From Chloranthus sessilifolius (Eukaryota; Streptophyta; Magnoliopsida; Chloranthales; Chloranthaceae): 64,000 bases of DNA. The notes under the pieces are model-generated. The model saw only the letters and a program-made list of their open reading frames with translations, had not been told where the DNA came from and did not search any database. Of the stretch, positions 38,838 to 50,921 are shown piece after piece. The translations under genes were made by a program, and so were the position numbers. The first letter of the stretch is position 1, and every line of letters starts with the position of its first letter. Where the stretch lies: the NCBI GenBank assembly GCA_021018995.1, contig CM037597.1:21298887-21362886 (forward strand), read 5' to 3'.

Positions 38838-39800
38838 TTAAGCGATGACGACGAGAGAAACGACGGCTGTGATGTCATCTGGCTTCCCGCCTTGATAGAA
38901 GTGTCCAGCTTTCTGAGCATTTATGGAAAATGGGGTTGAGCAGTTGTGGTCATTTGACTTGATATTGGCAAACTCAACCAATTTAGAAGCAATTTCTTGT
39001 GGAATCAGTCCTTCTCTTGTAGCCTTCACTACCACCGCAGCTATCTCCCAGTCAGACAAATTATCGAATAACCCATCTGTTCCAGCCACGATCACGTCGC
39101 CTTCTACCACCCCAAATTGAAACATCTGCATATATATATATATATATGTGTGTGTGTGTAATATAATTGAATTGAAAATTAAACAAAACTTGTATGTATG
39201 ATTAATAATAAATAATAAATAATAAAAAAAAGGGTAGGTAGCCGGGTGGGTGTGTCATTTGGACGAGCTACTACCGACACGCAATTGAATGAATGTTGTT
39301 GCACGGGAGATTTGTAGGCGACCCTATTCTTTCTGACCACTAATAATCCGCTATCGCCAATGTTGAGCCCTTTTATACTCTGCCATCAAAACACTAGTTA
39401 GTAATTCAAAATTCAAATTTCAAAATTCAAAAACGAAGAAGAAGAAAGAGGAAAATATATTAATTAAGCACCTCATGGTGAAGTGTGAAAATGCAAGTTG
39501 TAGAGGCTCCTTGAGATTTGGTGTTGGTGTATGCTTCCTTTATAACTCTTGGTAGATCCACCGTAGCTGACATTTTGTTTATTGCTCTTAAAGAGTTGAG
39601 CATGAGTTCCCGAGCATATATTCCAGAGTCAATTCCTATCTTCTTCAAGCCACCCACACCATCACCACCCCAATTGTGTTACACTCTCCACAAATAAAAT
39701 GTGAATCTTCTCCAAGCCCGCTTGATGAAGACGCTTTTGAAGATACTTTGATCCCGAAATCAATTTCATTTTTGGGTCCCATAACCTTCGCTTCCTCTTC
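38838..39800 (-). CDS. PP2C-like copy 12, reference exon C
   Basis: Exon C (38838-39125, 288 nt with stop) is perfectly open: MFQFGVVEGDVIVAGTDGLF, EIAAVVVKATREGLIPQEIA, NDHNCSTPFSINAQKAGHFY and GGKPDDITAVVSLVVIA. It begins right after the tgcag acceptor next to the (AT)9 run. Exon A has one break at the GVADGVGG segment and a damaged 5' end. Exon B is damaged at its 3' end, where the donor-side gtacctgtgcactgg is replaced. Exon C alone carries two metal-site motifs, TDGLFDN and DDIT. Confidence 0.83.
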
Positions 39801-40959
39801 CCCGGGTAGGTGGGTGGATGGGTACAAATCCCAATACATATATTTTAAAAATATCAACTATCGAATTTGAATGAAAAATGGTCAACTCATCAAGAATGGT
39901 AATGCTAAATCGAAAATAACATAAAAACATCTAAACCCTTTTTTTAATTAATTAAAATTCCTAAATTAAGTGGCTTACATTGCATGGACTACTAATTAAT
40001 TTGAATGAAAAATGGTCAACTCGAAAAATGGTATGCTAAATTTGAAATTAACATAAAAACATCTAAAACCTTTTGTTTTTCTAAATAATTAAAAAAAAAT
40101 CTAAATTAAGTGACTTTAATTGCATGGACTCTTGATGAATTTGAATGAAAAATGGTCAATCTGAAATATGGTATGCTAAATTTGAAATTAACATATAAAA
40201 CATCTAAGACATTTTTTTTAATAATTAAAAAAATATCTAAATTAAGTGACTTCCATCGCATGGACTAGATGAATTTGAATGAAAAATGGTCAACTCAAAA
40301 ATGGTATGCTAAATTTGAAATTAACATAAAACATTTAAAACAATTTTTTAAAAACTAATTAAACTAAAATCCTAAATTAAGTGACTTCTATTGCATGGAC
40401 TACTAATGAATTTGAATGAAAAATGGTCAACTAGTGAAAAAGGTATGCTAAATCAAAAATAACATAAAAATATCTAAAACATTTTTTTAAATTTAAAAAA
40501 ATCCTAAATTAAGTGACTTCCATTGCATGAACTACTGATGAATTTGAATAAAAAAATGGTCAACTACTGAAAAAAGGTATGCTAAATTGGAAAATAACAT
40601 AAAAACATTTAAAACCTTCTTTTTTTTTCAAATTAAAATAAAAATCCTAAATTAAGTGACTTTAATTGCATGGACTACTGATGAATTTGAATGAAAAACA
40701 TCAAAAAAAAAGATATGCTAAATCGGAAAATAACATAAAACATCTAAAACCTTTTTTTAAAAAATTAATTGAAAAATTCCTAAATAAAGTGACTTCCATT
40801 ATATAGACTACGATGAATTTGAATGAAAAATGGTCAACTGAAAATTGGTAATGCTGAATCGGAAAATAGCATAAAAACATCTAAAACCTAAATCTATTTA
40901 AATTTTAAATTAATTTTAAAAAAATCCTAAATTAGGTGAGTATCATTCATACCTTTGTT

Positions 40960-41941
40960 TTAAGCGATGACGACGAGAGAAACGACGGCTGTGATGTCAT
41001 CTGGCTTCCCGCCTTGATAGAAGTGTCCAGCTTTCTGAGCATTTATGGAAAATGGGGTTGAGCAGTTGTGGTCATTTGACTTGATATTGGCAAACTCAAC
41101 CAATTTAGAAGCAATTTCTTGTGGAATCAGTCCTTCTCTTGTAGCCTTCACTACCACCGCAGCTATCTCCCAGTCAGACAAATTATCGAATAACCCATCT
41201 GTTCCTACCATCACATCACGCCTTCTTCTACCACCCCAAATTGAAACATCTGCATATATATATATATATATGTGTGTGTAATATAATTGAATTGAAAATT
41301 AAACAAAACATGTATGTATGATTAATAATAAATAATAAATAATAAAAAAAAGGGTAGGTAGGTACCTGTGCACTGGTGGGTGTGTCGCTGGACGAGCTAC
41401 TACCAAGCTGGTACGGGCAATTGAATGAATGTTGTTGCACGGGAGATTTGTAGGCGACCCTATTCTTTCTGACCACTAATAATCCGCTATCGCCAATGTT
41501 GAGCCCTTTTATACTCTGCCATCAAAACACTAGTTAGTAATTCAAAATTCAAATTTCAAAATTCAAAAACGAAGAAGAAGAGAAAGGAAAATATATTAAT
41601 TAAGCACCTCATGGTGAAGTGTGAAAATGCAAGCTGTAGAGGCTCCTTGAGATTTGGTGTTGGTGTATGCTTCCTTTATAACTCTTGGTAGATCCACCGT
41701 AGCTGACATTTTGTTTATTGCTCTTAAAGAGTTGAGCATGAGTTCCCGAGCATATATTCCAGAGTCAATTCCTATCTTCTTCAAGCCACCCACACCATCA
41801 GCCACCCCAATTGTGTTACACTCTCCACAAATAAAATGTGAATCTTCTCCAAGCCTGTTTGATGAAGACGCTTTTGGAAGATACTTTGATCCTGAAATCA
41901 ATTTCAGTCTTTTGGGTCCCATAACCTTCGGCTTCCTCTTC
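40960..41941 (-). CDS. PP2C-like copy 13, exons A and B open
   Basis: Exon A (about 41608-41941) is open from RKRKPKVMGPKRLKL to GASTACIFTLHHE, with GLGEDSHF changed to RLGEDSHF by a substitution. Exon B is open to DTPTSAQ and its donor. Exon C is open from GTDGLFDNLSDWEIAAVVVK to the TAA at 40960, but the VEGDVIVA segment is damaged (ttcctaccatcacatc). One damaged site separates this copy from an open 250-residue reading frame, which would start at the ATG of MGPKRLKL. Intron 2 has (AT)9. Confidence 0.85.
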
Positions 41942-43132
41942 CTACTGGGTAGGTGGGTGGATGGGTACAAATCCCAATACATATATTTTTAAAAAATATC
42001 AACTACTGATGAATTTGAATGAAAAAATGGTCAACTACTGAAGAATGGTAATGCTAAATCGGAAAATAACATAAAAACATCTGAAACCCTTTTTTTTTAA
42101 TTAATTAAAATTCCTAAATTAAGTGGCTTACATTGCATGGACTACTAATTAATTTGAATGAAAAAGTGGTCAACATCGAAAAATGGTATGCTAAATTTGA
42201 AATTAACATAAAACATCTAAAACCTTTTGTTTTTCTAAATAATTAAAAAAAATCTAAATTAAGTGACTTTAATTGCATGGACTCGATGAATTTGAATGAA
42301 AAATGGTCAATCGCTAAATATGGTATGCTAAATTTGAAATTAACATAAAAACATCTAAGACATTTTTTTTTTTAATAATTAAAAAAAATATCTAAATTAA
42401 GTGACTTCCATCGCATGGACTACCGATGAATTTGAATGAAAAAATGGTCAACTACTGAAAAATGGTATGCTAAATTTGAAATTAACATAAAAACATTTAA
42501 AACAATTTTTTTTAAAAAACTAATTAAACTAAAAATCCTAAATTAAGTGACTTCTATTGCATGGACTACTAATGAATTTGAATGAAAAATGGTCAACTAG
42601 TGAAAAAGGTATGCTAAATCAAAAATAACATAAAAATATCTAAAACATTTTTTTTTAAATTAATTAAAAAATCCTAAATTAAGTGACTTCCATTGCATGA
42701 ACTATCGATGAATTTGAATAAAAAATGGTCAACTCATCAAAAAAGGTATGCTAAATTGGAAAATAACATAAAAACATTTAAAACCTTCTTTTTTTTCAAA
42801 TTAAAATAAAATCCTAAATTAAGTGACTTTAATTGCATGGACTAATCGATGAATTTGAATGAAAAATAGCCAACTATCAAAAAAAGATATGCTAAATCGA
42901 AAATAACATAAAAACATCTAAAACCTTTTTTAAAAAAATTAATTGAAAAATTCCTAAATAAAGTGACTTCCATTATATAGACTACCGATGAATTTGAATG
43001 AAAAATGGTCAACATCAAAATTGGTAATGTCGAATCGAAAATAGCATAAAAACATCTAAAACCTAAATCTATTTAAATTTTAAATTAATTAAAAAAATCC
43101 TAAATTAGGTGAGTATCATTCATACCTTTGTT

Positions 43133-44093
43133 TTAAGCGATGACGATTTAGAGAAACGACGGTCAGTGATGTCATCCGCTTCCCGCCTTTGATAGAAGTG
43201 TCCAAATTTTCCGAGCATTTATGGAAAATGGGTTGAGCTTGTGGTCATTTGACTTGATATTGGCAAACTCAACCAATTTAGAAGCAATTTCTTGTGGAAT
43301 CATCCTTCTCTGTAGCCTTCACTACCACCGCAGCTATCTCCCAGTCAGACAAATTATCGGATAACCCATCTGATCCAGCCACGATCACGTCGCCTTCTAC
43401 CACCCCAAATTGAAACATCTGCATATATATATATATATATCTGTGTGTGTAATATAATTGAATTGAAAATTAAACAAAACATGTATGTATGATTAATAAT
43501 AAATAATAAATAATAAAAAAAAGGGTAGGTAGGTACTGTAATCGGTGGGTGTGTGCCGACTACTACCAAGTCGATACACGGGCAATTGAATGAATGTTGT
43601 TGCACGGGAGATTTGTAGGCGACCCTATTCTTTCTGACCACTAATAATCCGCTATCGCCAATGTTGAGCCCTTTTATACTCTGCCATCAAAACACTAGTT
43701 AGTAATTCAAAATTCAAATTTCAAAATACAAAAACGAAGAAGAAGAGAAAGGAAAATATATTAATTAAGCACCTCATGGTGAAGTGTGAAAATGCAAGTC
43801 GAGAGGCTCCTTGAGATTTGGTGTTGGTGTATGCTTCCTTTATAACTCTTGGTAGATCCACCGTAATGACATTTTGTTTATTGCTCTTAAAGAGTTGAGC
43901 ATGAGTTCGAGCATATATTCCAGTCAATTCCTATCTTCTTCAAGCCACCCACACCATCACCACCCCAATTGTGTTACACTCTCCACAAATAAAATGTGAA
44001 TCTTCTCCAAGCCCGCTTGATGAAGACGCTTTTGAAGATACTTTGATCCCAAATCAATTTCGCCTTTTGGGTCCCATAACCTTCTTCCTCTTC
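43133..44093 (-). pseudogene. PP2C-like copy 14, damaged in all exons
   Basis: Exon A keeps TVDLPRVIKEAYTNTKSQGA, but ARELML reads in another frame and the GVADG segment is broken. Exon B lacks part of its QLGSSSS segment and donor. Exon C is damaged at several places, including a one-base loss in ccttctctgtagcc. The readable parts match the other copies closely, so the family assignment is secure. Intron 2 has (AT)9 followed by C. Confidence 0.85.
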
Positions 44094-45275
44094 CTCCTGG
44101 GTACGTGGGTGGATGGGTACAAATCCCAATACATATATTTTTAAAAAATATCAACTACTTATGAAGTTGAGTGAAAAACTGGTCAACTACTGAAGAATGG
44201 TAATGGAAAATCGGAAAATAACATAAAACATCTAAAACCCTTTTTTTAATTAATTAAAATTCCTAAATTAAGTGGCTTACATTGCATGGACTACTAATTA
44301 ATTTGAATGAAAAATGGTCAACTATCGAAAATGGTATGCTAAATTTGAAATTAACATAAAACATCTAAAACCTTTTTGTTTTTCTAAATAATTAAAAAAA
44401 AATCTAAATTAAGTGACTTTAATTGCATGGACTATCGATGAATTTGAATGAAAAATGGTCAATCTGAAATATGGTATGCTAAATTTGAAATTAACATAAA
44501 AACATCTAAGACTTTTTTTTTTTAATAATTAAAAAAAATATCTAAATTAAGTGACTTCCATTGCATGGACTACCGATGAATTTGAATGAAAGAATGGACA
44601 ACTACTGAAAATGGTATGCTAAATTTGAAATTAACATAAAAACATTTAAAACAATTTTTTTTAAAAAACTAATTAAACTAAAAATCCTAAATTAAGTGAC
44701 TTCTATTGCATGGACTACTAATGAATTTGAATGAAAAATGGTCAACTAGTGAAAAAGGTATGCTAAATCAAAAATAACATAAAATATCTAAAACATTTTT
44801 TTAAATTAATTAAAAAATCCTAAATTAAGTGACTTCCATTGCATGAACTATCGATGAATTTGAATAAAAAATGGTCAACTCAAAAAAGGTATGCTAAATT
44901 GGAAAATAACATAAAAACATTTAAAACCTTCTTTTTTTCAAATTAAAAAAAAATCCTAAATTAAGTGACTTTAATTGCATGGACTCGATGAATTTGAATG
45001 AAAAATAGCCAACTCCTAAAAAAGATATGCTAAATCGAAAATAACATAAAAACATCTAAAACCTTTTTTAAAAAATTAATTGAAAAAATTCCTAAATAAA
45101 GTGACTTCCATTATATAGACTATCGATGAATTTGAATGAAAAATGGTCAACTCATCAAAATTGGTAATGCTGAATCGGAAAATAGCATAAAAACATCTAA
45201 AACCTAAATCTATTTAAATTTTAAATTAATTAAAAAAAAATCCTAAATTAGGTGAGTATCATTCATACCTTTGTT

Positions 45276-46251
45276 TTAAGCGATGACGACGAGAGAAACG
45301 ACTCCGTGGATGTCATCCGCTTCCCGCCTTTGATAGAAGTGTCCAGTCGAGCATTTATGGAAAATGGGGTTGAGCAGTTGTGGTCATTTGACTTGATATT
45401 GGCAAACTCAACCAATTTAGAAGCAATTTCTTGTGGAATCAGTCCTTCTCTTGTAGCCTTCACTACCACCGCAGCTATCTCCCAGTCAGACAAATTATCG
45501 AATAACCCATCTGTTCCAGGCCCGGTCACGTCGCCTTCTACCACCCCAAATTGAAACATCTGCATATATATATATATATGTGTGTGTGTAATATAATTGA
45601 ATTGAAAATTAAACAAAACATGTATGTATGATTAATAATAAATAATAAATAATAAAAAAAAGGGTAGGTAGGTACCTGTGCACTGGTGGGTGTGTCGCTG
45701 GACGAGCTACTACCAAGCTGATACGGGCAATTGAATGAATGTTGTTGCACGGGAGATTTGTAGGCGACCCTATTCTTTCTGACCACTAATAATCCGCTAT
45801 CGCCAATGTTGAGCCCTTTTATACTCTGCCATCAAAACACTAGTTAGTAATTCAAAATTCAAATTTCAAAATTCAAAAACGAAGAAGAAGAAAAAGGAAA
45901 ATATATTAATTAAGCACCTCATGGTGAAGTGTGAAAATGCAAGCTGTAGAGGCTCCTTGAGATTTGGTGTTGGTGTATGCTTCCTTTATAACTCTTGGTA
46001 GATCCACCGTAGCTGACATTTTGTTTATTGCTCTTAAAGAGTTGAGCATGAGTTCCCGAGCATATATTCCAGAGTCAATTCCTATCTTCTTCAAGCCACC
46101 CACACCATCAGCCACCCCAATTGTGTTACACTCTCCACAAATAAAATGTGAATCTTCTCCAAGCCCGTTTGATGAAGACGCTTTTGGAAGATACTTTGAT
46201 CCTGAAATCAATTTCAGTCTTTTGGGTCCCATAACCTTCGGCTTCCTCTTC
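45276..46251 (-). CDS. PP2C-like copy 15, best example of the gene model
   Basis: The exons are exon A 45918-46251 (donor GAG/gtgctt), exon B 45676-45825 (acceptor ggcag, donor CAG/gtacct) and exon C from 45559 (acceptor tgcag) to the TAA at 45276. All introns are phase 0. From the ATG at 46232 (MGPKRLKL) the model gives 105 + 50 + about 95 residues. Motifs in order are GEDSHF, GVADGVGG, ARELM, GASTA, NIGDSG, SPVQQHSFN, TDGLFDN and GGKPDDIT, those of PTC7/PP2C-55-like phosphatases, some of which are organellar. In exon C, VIVAG reads VTGPG and the frame shifts after PFSINA. The satellite lies on both sides, so the native promoter is absent. Confidence 0.88.
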
Positions 46252-47469
46252 CTGCTGGGTAGGTGGGTGGATGGGTACAAATCCCAATACATATATTTTT
46301 AAAAAATATCAACTACTGATGAATTTGAATGAAAAAATGGTCAACTACTGAAGAATGGTAATGCTAAATCGGAAAATAACATAAAAACATCTGAAACCCT
46401 TTTTTTTTAATTAATTAAAATTCCTAAATTAAGTGGCTTACATTGCATGGACTACTAATTAATTTGAATGAAAAAATGGTCAACTACTGAAAAATGGTAT
46501 GCTAAATTTGAAATTAACATAAAAACATCTAAAACCTTTTTGTTTTTCTAAATAATTAAAAAAAAAAATCTAAATTAAGTGACTTTAATTGCATGGACTA
46601 CTGATGAATTTGAATGAAAAAATGGTCAACTGCTGAAATATGGTATGCTAAATTTGAAATTAACATAAAAACATCTAAGACATTTTTTTTTAATAATTAA
46701 AAAAAATATCTAAATTAAGTGACTTCCATTGCATGGACTACCGATGAATTTGAATGAAAAAATGGTCAACTACTGAAAAATGGTATGCTAAATTTGAAAT
46801 TAACATAAAAACATTTAAAACAATTTTTTTTTAAAAACTAATTAAACTAAAAATCCTAAATTAAGTGACTTCTATTGCATGGACTACTAATGAATTTGAA
46901 TGAAAAAATGGTCAACTAGTGAAAAAAGGTATGCTAAATCAAAAAATAACATAAAAATATCTAAAACATTTTTTTTTTAAATTAATTAAAAAAAATCCTA
47001 AATTAAGTGACTTCCATTGTAAGAACTACTGATGAATTTGAATAAAAAAACGGTCAACTACTGATAAAAGGTATGCTAAATTGGAAAAGAACATAAAAAC
47101 ATTTAAAACCTTCTTTTTTTTTCAAATTAAAATAAAAATCCTAAATTAAGTGACTTTAATTGCATGGACTACTGATGAATTTGAATGAAAAAATAGCCAA
47201 CTACTGAAAAAAGATATGCTAAATCGGAAAATAACATAAAAACATCTAAAACCTTTTTTTAAAAAAAATTAATTGAAAAAATTCCTAAATAAAGTGACTT
47301 CCATTATATAGACTACTGATGAATTTGAATGAAAAAATGGTCAACTACTGAAAATTGGTAATGCTGAATCGGAAAATAGCATAAAAACATCTAAAACCTA
47401 AATCTATTTAAATTTTAAATTAATTAAAAAAAAATCCTAAATTAGGTGAGTATCATTCATACCTTTGTT

Positions 47470-47761
47470 TTAAGCGATGACGACGAGAGAAACGACGGCT
47501 GTGATGTCATCTGGCTTCCCGCCTTGATAGAAGTGTCCAGCTTTCTGAGCATTTATGGAAAATGGGGTTGAGCAGTTGTGGTCATTTGACTTGATATTGG
47601 CAAACTCAACCAATTTAGAAGCAATTTCTTGTGGAATCAGTCCTTCTCTTGTAGCCTTCACTACCACATGACTATCTCCCGGTCAGGACAAATTATCGAA
47701 TAACCCATCTGTCCCAGACACGATCATGTCGGCTTCTACCACCCCAAATTGAAACATCTGC

Positions 47762-47795
<34 letters not shown>

Positions 47796-48442
47796 AATAT
47801 AATTGAATTGAAAATTAAACAAAACATGTATGTATGATTAATAATAAATAATAAATAATAAAAAAAAGGGTAGGTAGGTACACATGCCTTTGGTGGGTGT
47901 GTCATTTGCGAGCTACTACCAAGATACGCAATTGAATGAATGTTGTTGCACGGAGATTTGTAGCGACCCTATTCTTTCGACCACTAATAATCCGCTACTC
48001 GCCAATGTTGAGCCCTTTTGTACTCTGTCATCAAAACACTAGTTAGTAATTCAAAATTCAAATTTCAAAATTCAAAAACGAAGAAGAAGAAAAAGGAAAA
48101 TAGATTAATTAAGCACCCCATGGTGAAGTGTGAAAATGCAAGTCAGAGGCTCCTTGAGATTTGGTGTTGGTGTATGCTTCCTTTATAACTCTTGGTAGAT
48201 CCACCGTGACATTTTGTTTATTGCTCTTAAAGAGTTGAGCATGAGTTCGAGCATATATTCCGAGTCAATTCCTATCTTCTTCAAGCCACCCACACCATCA
48301 CCACCCCAATTGTGTTACACTCTCCACAAATAAAATGTGAATCTTCTCCAAGCCCGCTTTGATGAAGCGCTTTTGGAAGATAACTTTGATCCACGAAATC
48401 AATTTCAGTCTTTTGGGTCCCATAACCTTGGCTTCCTCTTCC
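47470..48442 (-). pseudogene. PP2C-like copy 16, 3' half of exon C open
   Basis: Exon C is open from VVVKATREGLIPQEIASKLV to DDITAVVSLVVIA. Upstream, the DWEIAAV segment is damaged (ccacatgactatctcccggtcagg). Exon B lacks bases in the QLGSSS segment and at gcgaccc. Exon A is damaged at ARELM, GVADG and the 5' end. Intron 2 has (AT)13 at 47762-47787, an outlier among the right-hand copies. Confidence 0.85.
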
Positions 48443-49651
48443 CTTTGGGTAGGTGGGTGGATGGGTACAAATCCCAATACATATATTTTAAAAATATCAA
48501 CTACTTGATGAATTTGAATGAAAAATGGTCAACTGCTGAAGAATGGTAATGCTAAATCGGAAAATAACATAAAAACATCTAAAACCCTTTTTTTTTAATT
48601 AATTAAAATTCCTAAATTAAGTGGCTTACATTGCATGGACTACTAATTAATTTGAATGAAAAAATGGTCAACTACTGAAAAATGGTATGCTAAATTTGAA
48701 ATTAACATAAAAACATCTAAAACCTTTTTGTTTTTCTAAATAATTAAAAAAAAAAAATCTAAATTAAGTGACTTTAATTGCATGGACTACTGATGAATTT
48801 GAATGAAAAATGGTCAACTATGAAATATGGTATGCTAAATTTGAAATTAACATAAAAACATCTAAGACATTTTTTTAATAATTAAAAAATATCTAAATTA
48901 AGTGACTTCCATTGCATGGACTACCGATGAATTTGAATGAAAAATGGTCAACTCTTTGAAAAATGGTATGCTAAATTTGAAATTAACATAATAACATTTA
49001 AAACAATTTTTTTTAAAAAACTAATTAAACTAAAAATCCTAAATTAAGTGACTTCTATTGCATGGACTACTAATGAATTTGAATGAAAAAATGGTCAACT
49101 AGTGAAAAAAGGTATGCTAAATCAAAAAATAACATAAAAATATCTAAAACATTTTTTTTTAAATTAATTAAAAAAAATCCTAAATTAAGTGACTTCCATT
49201 GCATGAACTACTGATGAATTTGAATAAAAAAATGGTCAACTACTGAAAAAAGGTATGCTAAATTGGAAAATAACATAAAAACATTTAAAACCTTCTTTTT
49301 TTTTCAAATTAAAATAAAAATCCTAAATTAAGTGACTTTAATTGCATGGACTACTGATGAATTTGAATGAAAAAATAGCCAACTACTGAAAAAAGATATG
49401 CTAAATCGGAAAATAACATAAAAACATCTAAAACCTTTTTTTAAAAAAAATTAATTGAAAAAATTCCTAAATAAAGTGACTTCCATTATATAGACTACTG
49501 ATGAATTTGAATGAAAAAATGGTCAACTACTGAAAATTGGTAATGCTGAATCGGAAAATAGCATAAAAACATCTAAAACCTAAATCTATTTAAATTTTAA
49601 ATTAATTTTAAAAAAATCCTAAATTAGGTGAGTATCATTCATACCTTTGTT

Positions 49652-50627
49652 TTAAGCGATGACGACGAGAGAAACGACGGTACATGATGTCATCGGCTTC
49701 CCGCCTTGATAGAAGTGTCCGACTTTACGAGCATTGATGGAAAGTGGGGTTGAGCAGTTGTGGTCATTTGACTTGATATTGGCAAACTCAACCAATTTAG
49801 AAGCAATTTCTTGTGGAATCAGTCCTTCTCTTGTAGCCTTCACTACCACATGACTATCTCCCGGTCGGACAAATTATCGAATAACCCATACATGCTCCAA
49901 ACCCACGATCACGTCGCCTTCTACCACCCCAAATTGAAACATCTGCATATATATATATATGTGTGTGTGTGTAATATAATTGAATTGAAAATTAAACAAA
50001 ACATGTATGTATGATTAATAATAAATAATAAATAATAAAAAAAAGGGTAGGTAAGTACCTGTGTACTGGTGGGTGTGTCGCTGGACGAGCTACTACCAAG
50101 CTGATACGGGCAATTGAATGAATGTTGTTGCACGGGAGATTTGTAGGCGACCCTATTCTTTCTGACCACTAATAATCCGCTATCGCCAATGTTGAGCCCT
50201 TTTATACTTAGCCATCAAAACACTAGTTAGTAATTCAAAATTCAAATTTCAAAATTCAAAAACGAAGAAGAAGAAAAAGGAAAATATATTAATTAAGCAC
50301 CTCATGGTGAAGAGTGAAAATGCAAGCTGTAGAGGCACCTTGAGATTTGATGTTGGAGTATGCTTCCTTTATAACTGTTGGTAGAATCACCGTAGATGAC
50401 ATTTTGTTTAGTGCTCTTAAAGAGTTGAGCTTGAGTGCCCGAGCATATATTCAGTCAATTCCTATCTTCTTCAAGCCACCCACCATCACCACCCCAATTG
50501 TGTTACACTCTCCACAAATAAAATGTGAATCTTCTCCAAGCCCGTTTGATGAAGCGCTTTGGAAGATACTTTGATCCACGAAATCAATTTCAGTCTTCTG
50601 GGTCCCATAACCTTCGGCTTCCTCTTC
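49652..50627 (-). pseudogene. PP2C-like copy 17 (rightmost), most diverged, original 5' flank
   Basis: Exon B is open (VRKNRVAYKSPVQQHSFNCP to DTPTSTQ). Exon C is damaged in the VIVAG, DWEIAA and AQKAGHF segments. Exon A carries many true substitutions not seen elsewhere (for example gatgttggagtatgc, taactgttggtagaatcacc, gtttagtgctc), which fits an array edge that escaped homogenisation. This is the only copy whose upstream sequence (50690 onward) is not satellite. It therefore shows what preceded the gene before amplification. Intron 2 has the shortest repeat, (AT)7. Confidence 0.87.
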
Positions 50628-50921
50628 CTGCTGGGTAGGTGGGTGGATGGGTACAAATCCCAATACATATATTTTTTAAAAATATCAAAACTCATTGACA
50701 GACCAAAACTATAACTATACTTTAGAAATATCACTATATGAGGAGCTTTTTAACCCAATCAATCAATCAATCAATCTTGTAAAATGAAATCACACACCAT
50801 TAATAGACATTTATAATAATAATAGTATTTTTAAAGAAATAAACATTAATTTAATTTATGCAGCTTAAGACAGCTCCTCTTCAAATTATTAGGAAAGTTA
50901 TAAACAACGGACAATTTCTGA
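50628..50921. other. Original upstream flank of the PP2C gene
   Basis: AT-rich sequence upstream (in gene direction) of copy 17. It shares atacatatattttt and aaaaatatcaa with the other copies, then departs from them at the amplification junction near 50690. It contains an (AATC)5 microsatellite at about 50756-50776. If MGPKRLKL is the true start, it should hold the native promoter. If exon A is internal, it is intron. No clear TATA box or upstream coding exon could be assigned. Confidence 0.6.

Larger units (their letters stand above)
13911..50690 (-). repeat. Higher-order repeat: 17 x (PP2C gene + 8 satellite monomers)
   Basis: Seventeen head-to-tail units, all with the gene on the minus strand, have stop-codon positions near 15026, 17186, 19386, 21547, 23759, 25916, 28054, 30191, 32310, 34484, 36642, 38838, 40960, 43133, 45276, 47470 and 49652, a mean period of about 2.16 kb. 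Spacers holding monomers a to h lie at about 16060-17165, 18235-19365, 20420-21525, 22605-23740, 24780-25895, 26930-28035, 29045-30165, 31185-32290, 33345-34465, 35510-36620, 37685-38820, 39855-40940, 42000-43115, 44155-45255, 46310-47450 and 48500-49630. Inside the array each gene copy is preceded by atatcaactactgatgaat, the amplification junction. The right edge instead reads atatcaaaactcattgac, the unamplified flank. Confidence 0.95.

Noticed and set aside
38923-39120. Plus-strand 65-codon frame repeated in many units (MENGVEQLWSFDL...)
   Set aside because: Antisense shadow of PP2C exon C, conserved only because exon C is conserved between copies.
41654-41992. Plus-strand 112-codon frame opposite exon A
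   Set aside because: Antisense shadow of exon A. The minus-strand frame holds the PP2C motifs.
11586-50690. Centromeric satellite
   Set aside because: The higher-order structure is similar, but the unit contains gene exons and nothing in the window shows centromere function.
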